Positions 34,375 through 36,639 of a DNA stretch of 36,639 nucleotides are shown in pieces; position 1 is the stretch's first letter, and the number at the start of each line of letters is the position of its first letter. This DNA comes from an uncultured Acidimicrobiaceae bacterium (lineage in GTDB: Bacteria > Actinomycetota > Acidimicrobiia > Spongiisociales > UBA5794), in NCBI GenBank assembly GCA_947258375.1, contig CAMYIJ010000025.1, positions 1 to 36,639 on the forward strand. The letters run 5' to 3'. Made by a program: the position numbers and the translations under genes. The notes below the pieces were generated by a model. It was not told the DNA's origin. It worked only from the letters and a program-made list of their open reading frames with translations, and searched no databases.

Positions 34375-36012
34375 ATGGCAATCGGTTCAGCAGGTGATTC
34401 GTCGAGCGTCTCAGGTGAGATCGGCCGGGCGCTGCGCCACGCGCTGATCGCCGCTCTTGGGCCGGACGCCGGTGCCGCGGCCACGGTCGATGCCGTCACT
34501 TGGGGCGCGACACACCGGGAGCGGTTGAAGTCAATGGAGAACCCGACGGCCCACCTGTACCGGATCGGTCGGCGCAGAGCGCAGCGGAATCGAGGGCGGC
34601 TGCGGCAGCTCCCGGAGGTGCCGGAAGCCGCAGCCCCGTGGATCGCGGCGGCGGTGCCGCAAATCCTGCTCGACCTACCACAGCAGCAGCGGGTGGCCGT
34701 TCTGCTGGGGCGCGGTTTCGGATGGAGCGAAGCCGAGGTGGCGGGAGTGCTCGGGCTGGACGAAGACACGATCCGGCGAGCCGTCGAGGACGGACTGTTC
34801 AAGCTCGAGTCGGGCCTCGATCCCGGCGAGGACGCAGCGGAGCGCGCTCTGGACAACCAGATCGCCGCCTACGCGGAGGTACTCGACCAGGCGGCGCCGC
34901 AGCTCGAGGATTTGATCGGCGAGGATGCTTCGCACAGCCGGAGAATCCAATGGCAGGCGGGCCCGGTTCTCACAACGGTGGTCGTTGCCATGCTGGTGAT
35001 TGGCGGGATCCTCGTTGTGCGGAGCAACAGTTCCCCGAGAGCCGGCGACACCGCGGATTCATCGACGACAGCGGGTGTCGCGCTACCCGCGGTGGATGTG
35101 CAACTGCTCAACCGGAGCGCGATCACCCCGGAGATGTTCTCGAACTGGGAGCATCAGTTCGCCGGTCCCGGTGCCGTCGCGGTTGTCGACGACCGGTATC
35201 ACATGTTGTCCGCGGCCTACGGAGACGACGTAGCCACGGTTGCGTACGCGATCTCTGATGACGGGACGGTGTGGACTCAGGCCGCTGCCGAACCGGTTCT
35301 CGATCTCAGCGAAGCGCCGTGGGCGCCTCTCGAGATTGACCAGGCGGCCCCGCGTAGCGTGATCGTTGACCGTGAGGGCACCTGGCAGCTGTTCTTCGAC
35401 ATCGTCTGGTTCGACAGGAGTGCCGACCAGCTCAGGGCAAGTATCGGACGGGCCGTCGCGCGCGATCCTGCGGGAACCTGGATATTCGACTCGGCGCCCG
35501 TGGTCACGCGTAACGGCGAGAGTGCATGGATGGCGACCCGTGTGTTCTCGCCGTCGGTGGTAGTCCGTGACGGCCGGCTCGTCATGGCGTTCGTGGGGGA
35601 GAGCTCCGCGGGCGGGGTTGTGGGTATCGCAGAGTCGCCGCACGGCGCGGTCTGGAGTGTGCGCCCGGAACCCGTCCATGCGGCCTCCGGCGATTGGGAC
35701 GGCGGGTCGATATCTCAGGTCGATCTGGTGGCGGTCCCGGAAGGAATGGCGATGTTCTTCTCCGGCGAAAGCTCCGATCGTCGCGGTCTGGCTGTGTCCG
35801 ACGACGGTGTCCGTTGGCGACCACACCCGGATAATCCGCTGCTCGCTGCCGCGGACGCATCGGCAATCTCCGTGTTTGACACCGAGTTCGTAGCTGACGG
35901 CGGCAACGTCCTGGCGTACATCGAAACCGGCCAGGCCCGTGGTCGACGCGAAGTCGCCGTGCTCCGACTCAGCCTCGACATCGCAGGCGTGATCGAGCTT
36001 CTGGGTGGCTGA
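34375..36012 (+). CDS. ECF-sigma-like protein fused to a membrane helix and extracellular beta-propeller
   Basis: The 545-residue protein has three parts. Residues 15-75 resemble a reduced sigma region 2 (ENPTAHLYRIGRRRAQRNRG), and 98-147 are a sigma region 4 helix-turn-helix (LDLPQQQRVAVLLGRGFG, WSEAEVAGVLGLDEDTIRRA). A hydrophobic helix spans about 198-215. The rest (220-545) is predicted outside the membrane and contains Asp-box-like repeats (AISDDGTVW, AESPHGAVW, AVSDDGVRW) as in GH43/sialidase-type propellers. ECF groups with C-terminal membrane extensions are known in actinobacteria, where the tail is thought to act as a sensor. Here the ligand may be a glycan; that is inference. The short region 2 leaves promoter-binding ability uncertain. 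Confidence 0.8.
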   Translation: MAIGSAGDSSSVSGEIGRALRHALIAALGPDAGAAATVDAVTWGATHRERLKSMENPTAHLYRIGRRRAQRNRGRLRQLPEVPEAAAPWIAAAVPQILLDLPQQQRVAVLLGRGFGWSEAEVAGVLGLDEDTIRRAVEDGLFKLESGLDPGEDAAERALDNQIAAYAEVLDQAAPQLEDLIGEDASHSRRIQWQAGPVLTTVVVAMLVIGGILVVRSNSSPRAGDTADSSTTAGVALPAVDVQLLNRSAITPEMFSNWEHQFAGPGAVAVVDDRYHMLSAAYGDDVATVAYAISDDGTVWTQAAAEPVLDLSEAPWAPLEIDQAAPRSVIVDREGTWQLFFDIVWFDRSADQLRASIGRAVARDPAGTWIFDSAPVVTRNGESAWMATRVFSPSVVVRDGRLVMAFVGESSAGGVVGIAESPHGAVWSVRPEPVHAASGDWDGGSISQVDLVAVPEGMAMFFSGESSDRRGLAVSDDGVRWRPHPDNPLLAAADASAISVFDTEFVADGGNVLAYIETGQARGRREVAVLRLSLDIAGVIELLGG

Positions 36013-36022
36013 GGGGTGGGTG

Positions 36023-36508
36023 GTGAGCACACAAACGTATCCGCTGAGCAGGTTCTGGGTCTGGAGCCTGGTGGTGGAGGCCATCCTGGCCTCGGTCATC
36101 TTCATCAACGCCGGATGGGGGGCTGGAGGTCCATTCGGCTCGGGTGGCATCCCGCTGCGACTTACGGCGACTCTCGTCGCCGTCGGTTCGGTGCTGCTCT
36201 TGCGGCTCGCGTATGTGATGAGTCGGGAACGGTTGCTGATTCGCATCGACGCGTCCGGCGTCACCGGACGGGAGCCGTCGGGTGATCTGTGGGCCGGTGC
36301 AGTCGACTTCCACATCCCCTGGGACCAGCTGGCAGCCGTGACCGTCACCGGCCGCCTGGCGCAGCGGGTGCTACTGATCGATCGTCACGCCCGTCCCCAC
36401 ACGGTGAGCCTGCTCATGGTTGCCGGCCTCCGCGGAGGTGAGGGCCAAGTCCTCGCAGACGCGATCCGATCGGCCCACGCCGAGTGGGCCGGCCAGGGGA
36501 CCGATTGA
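36023..36508 (+). CDS. Small membrane protein, PH-like C-terminal domain, unknown function
   Basis: The product has about 161 residues with two hydrophobic helices in the first half (around VWSLVVEAILASVIFI and LRLTATLVAVGSVLLLRLAY). A soluble beta-rich part follows, RLLIRIDASGVTGREP to FHIPWDQLAAVTVTG and VLLIDRHARPHTVSLLM, resembling the bacterial PH-like domains found after paired helices. GAGGGG at 36011-36016 favours the GTG at 36023; GTG 36005 would overlap the sigma-fusion stop. Close spacing suggests co-expression with that gene. No function can be assigned. Confidence 0.7.
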   Translation: MSTQTYPLSRFWVWSLVVEAILASVIFINAGWGAGGPFGSGGIPLRLTATLVAVGSVLLLRLAYVMSRERLLIRIDASGVTGREPSGDLWAGAVDFHIPWDQLAAVTVTGRLAQRVLLIDRHARPHTVSLLMVAGLRGGEGQVLADAIRSAHAEWAGQGTD

Positions 36509-36517
36509 CAGGAAAGT

Positions 36518-36554
36518 CTCCTCCCCTCGCGAGCGTCAGCGAGTGCTGGAGGAG
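36518..36554 (+). terminator. Nested inverted repeat after the last gene
   Basis: CTCCTCC (36518-36524) pairs with GGAGGAG (36548-36554), and inside it CTCGC (36526-36530) pairs with GCGAG (36539-36543). It begins 9 bp after the stop of the last gene and is terminator-like though without a T-run. The remaining bases to 36639 show no gene. Confidence 0.5.
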
Positions 36555-36639
36555 CCGGTCGGAGGGGGTAGCTGAGGTAGTCCGGGCAGCTCGAGTCGCG
36601 TAGGCGCTGGACGCTGGTCGCGCGCCTCTGCTGCCCCCC

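Overview
The window is high-GC, densely coded bacterial DNA with many GTG/TTG starts, ATGA stop-start overlaps and long strand-consistent gene runs. The gene families (DUF4012 membrane proteins, a Wzz-type chain-length domain fused to a bacterial tyrosine kinase, FtsX-type exporters, DUF3179 proteins, a sigma-like protein fused to a membrane anchor) point to an actinobacterium. An uncultured, Acidimicrobiia-like lineage is plausible, but there is no rRNA or other marker here to prove it. No tRNA, rRNA, insertion sequence, phage gene or CRISPR array was seen.

Region 1 (1-2092, minus strand) is the 5' part of a large secreted M6-family metalloprotease that runs off the left edge. A 328-bp divergent spacer with a perfect 7-bp-arm palindrome follows.

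Region 2 (2421-25027) is a surface polysaccharide locus. It holds a Wzy/WaaL-type polymerase or ligase, a Wzx-type flippase, a polysaccharide deacetylase and a glycosyltransferase. A GNAT-fold gene sits on the opposite strand. Next comes a translationally coupled run: SDR epimerase, RmlD-like reductase, FnlA-type 4,6-dehydratase, WbjD-type 2-epimerase, WbuB-type glycosyltransferase, PglC-type phosphoglycosyl transferase, TylF-like methyltransferase and DegT aminotransferase. Convergent to it on the minus strand lie a methyltransferase, a HAD hydrolase, an ATP-grasp ligase, a long membrane-bound PglF/WbpM-type dehydratase, the Wzz-tyrosine kinase, a DUF4012 protein and a small PKD protein with a sortase-like tail. 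Together they can make an acetylated 6-deoxy-L-amino sugar (FucNAc or QuiNAc type) and a 4-amino sugar, load the first sugar on undecaprenyl phosphate, extend, decorate, flip and polymerise it, and control chain length. Only two extending glycosyltransferases are visible, so either the repeat unit is short or more transferases lie elsewhere.

Region 3 (25195-28091, minus strand) has a PP2C phosphatase, then an alpha/beta hydrolase and a MetY-type O-acetylhomoserine sulfhydrylase that sit 3 bp apart. A perfect 11-bp inverted repeat lies between the phosphatase and the hydrolase.

Region 4 (28189-36508) has an ABC exporter pair (LolD/MacB-type ATPase plus FtsX-type permease), a convergent cyclase-family hydrolase, a DUF1801 protein, a DUF3179 secreted protein, and a gene joining an ECF-sigma-like cytoplasmic part to one membrane helix and an external beta-propeller. 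A small membrane protein and a hairpin close the run. The sigma-membrane-propeller fusion and its neighbours are the most unusual part of the window.
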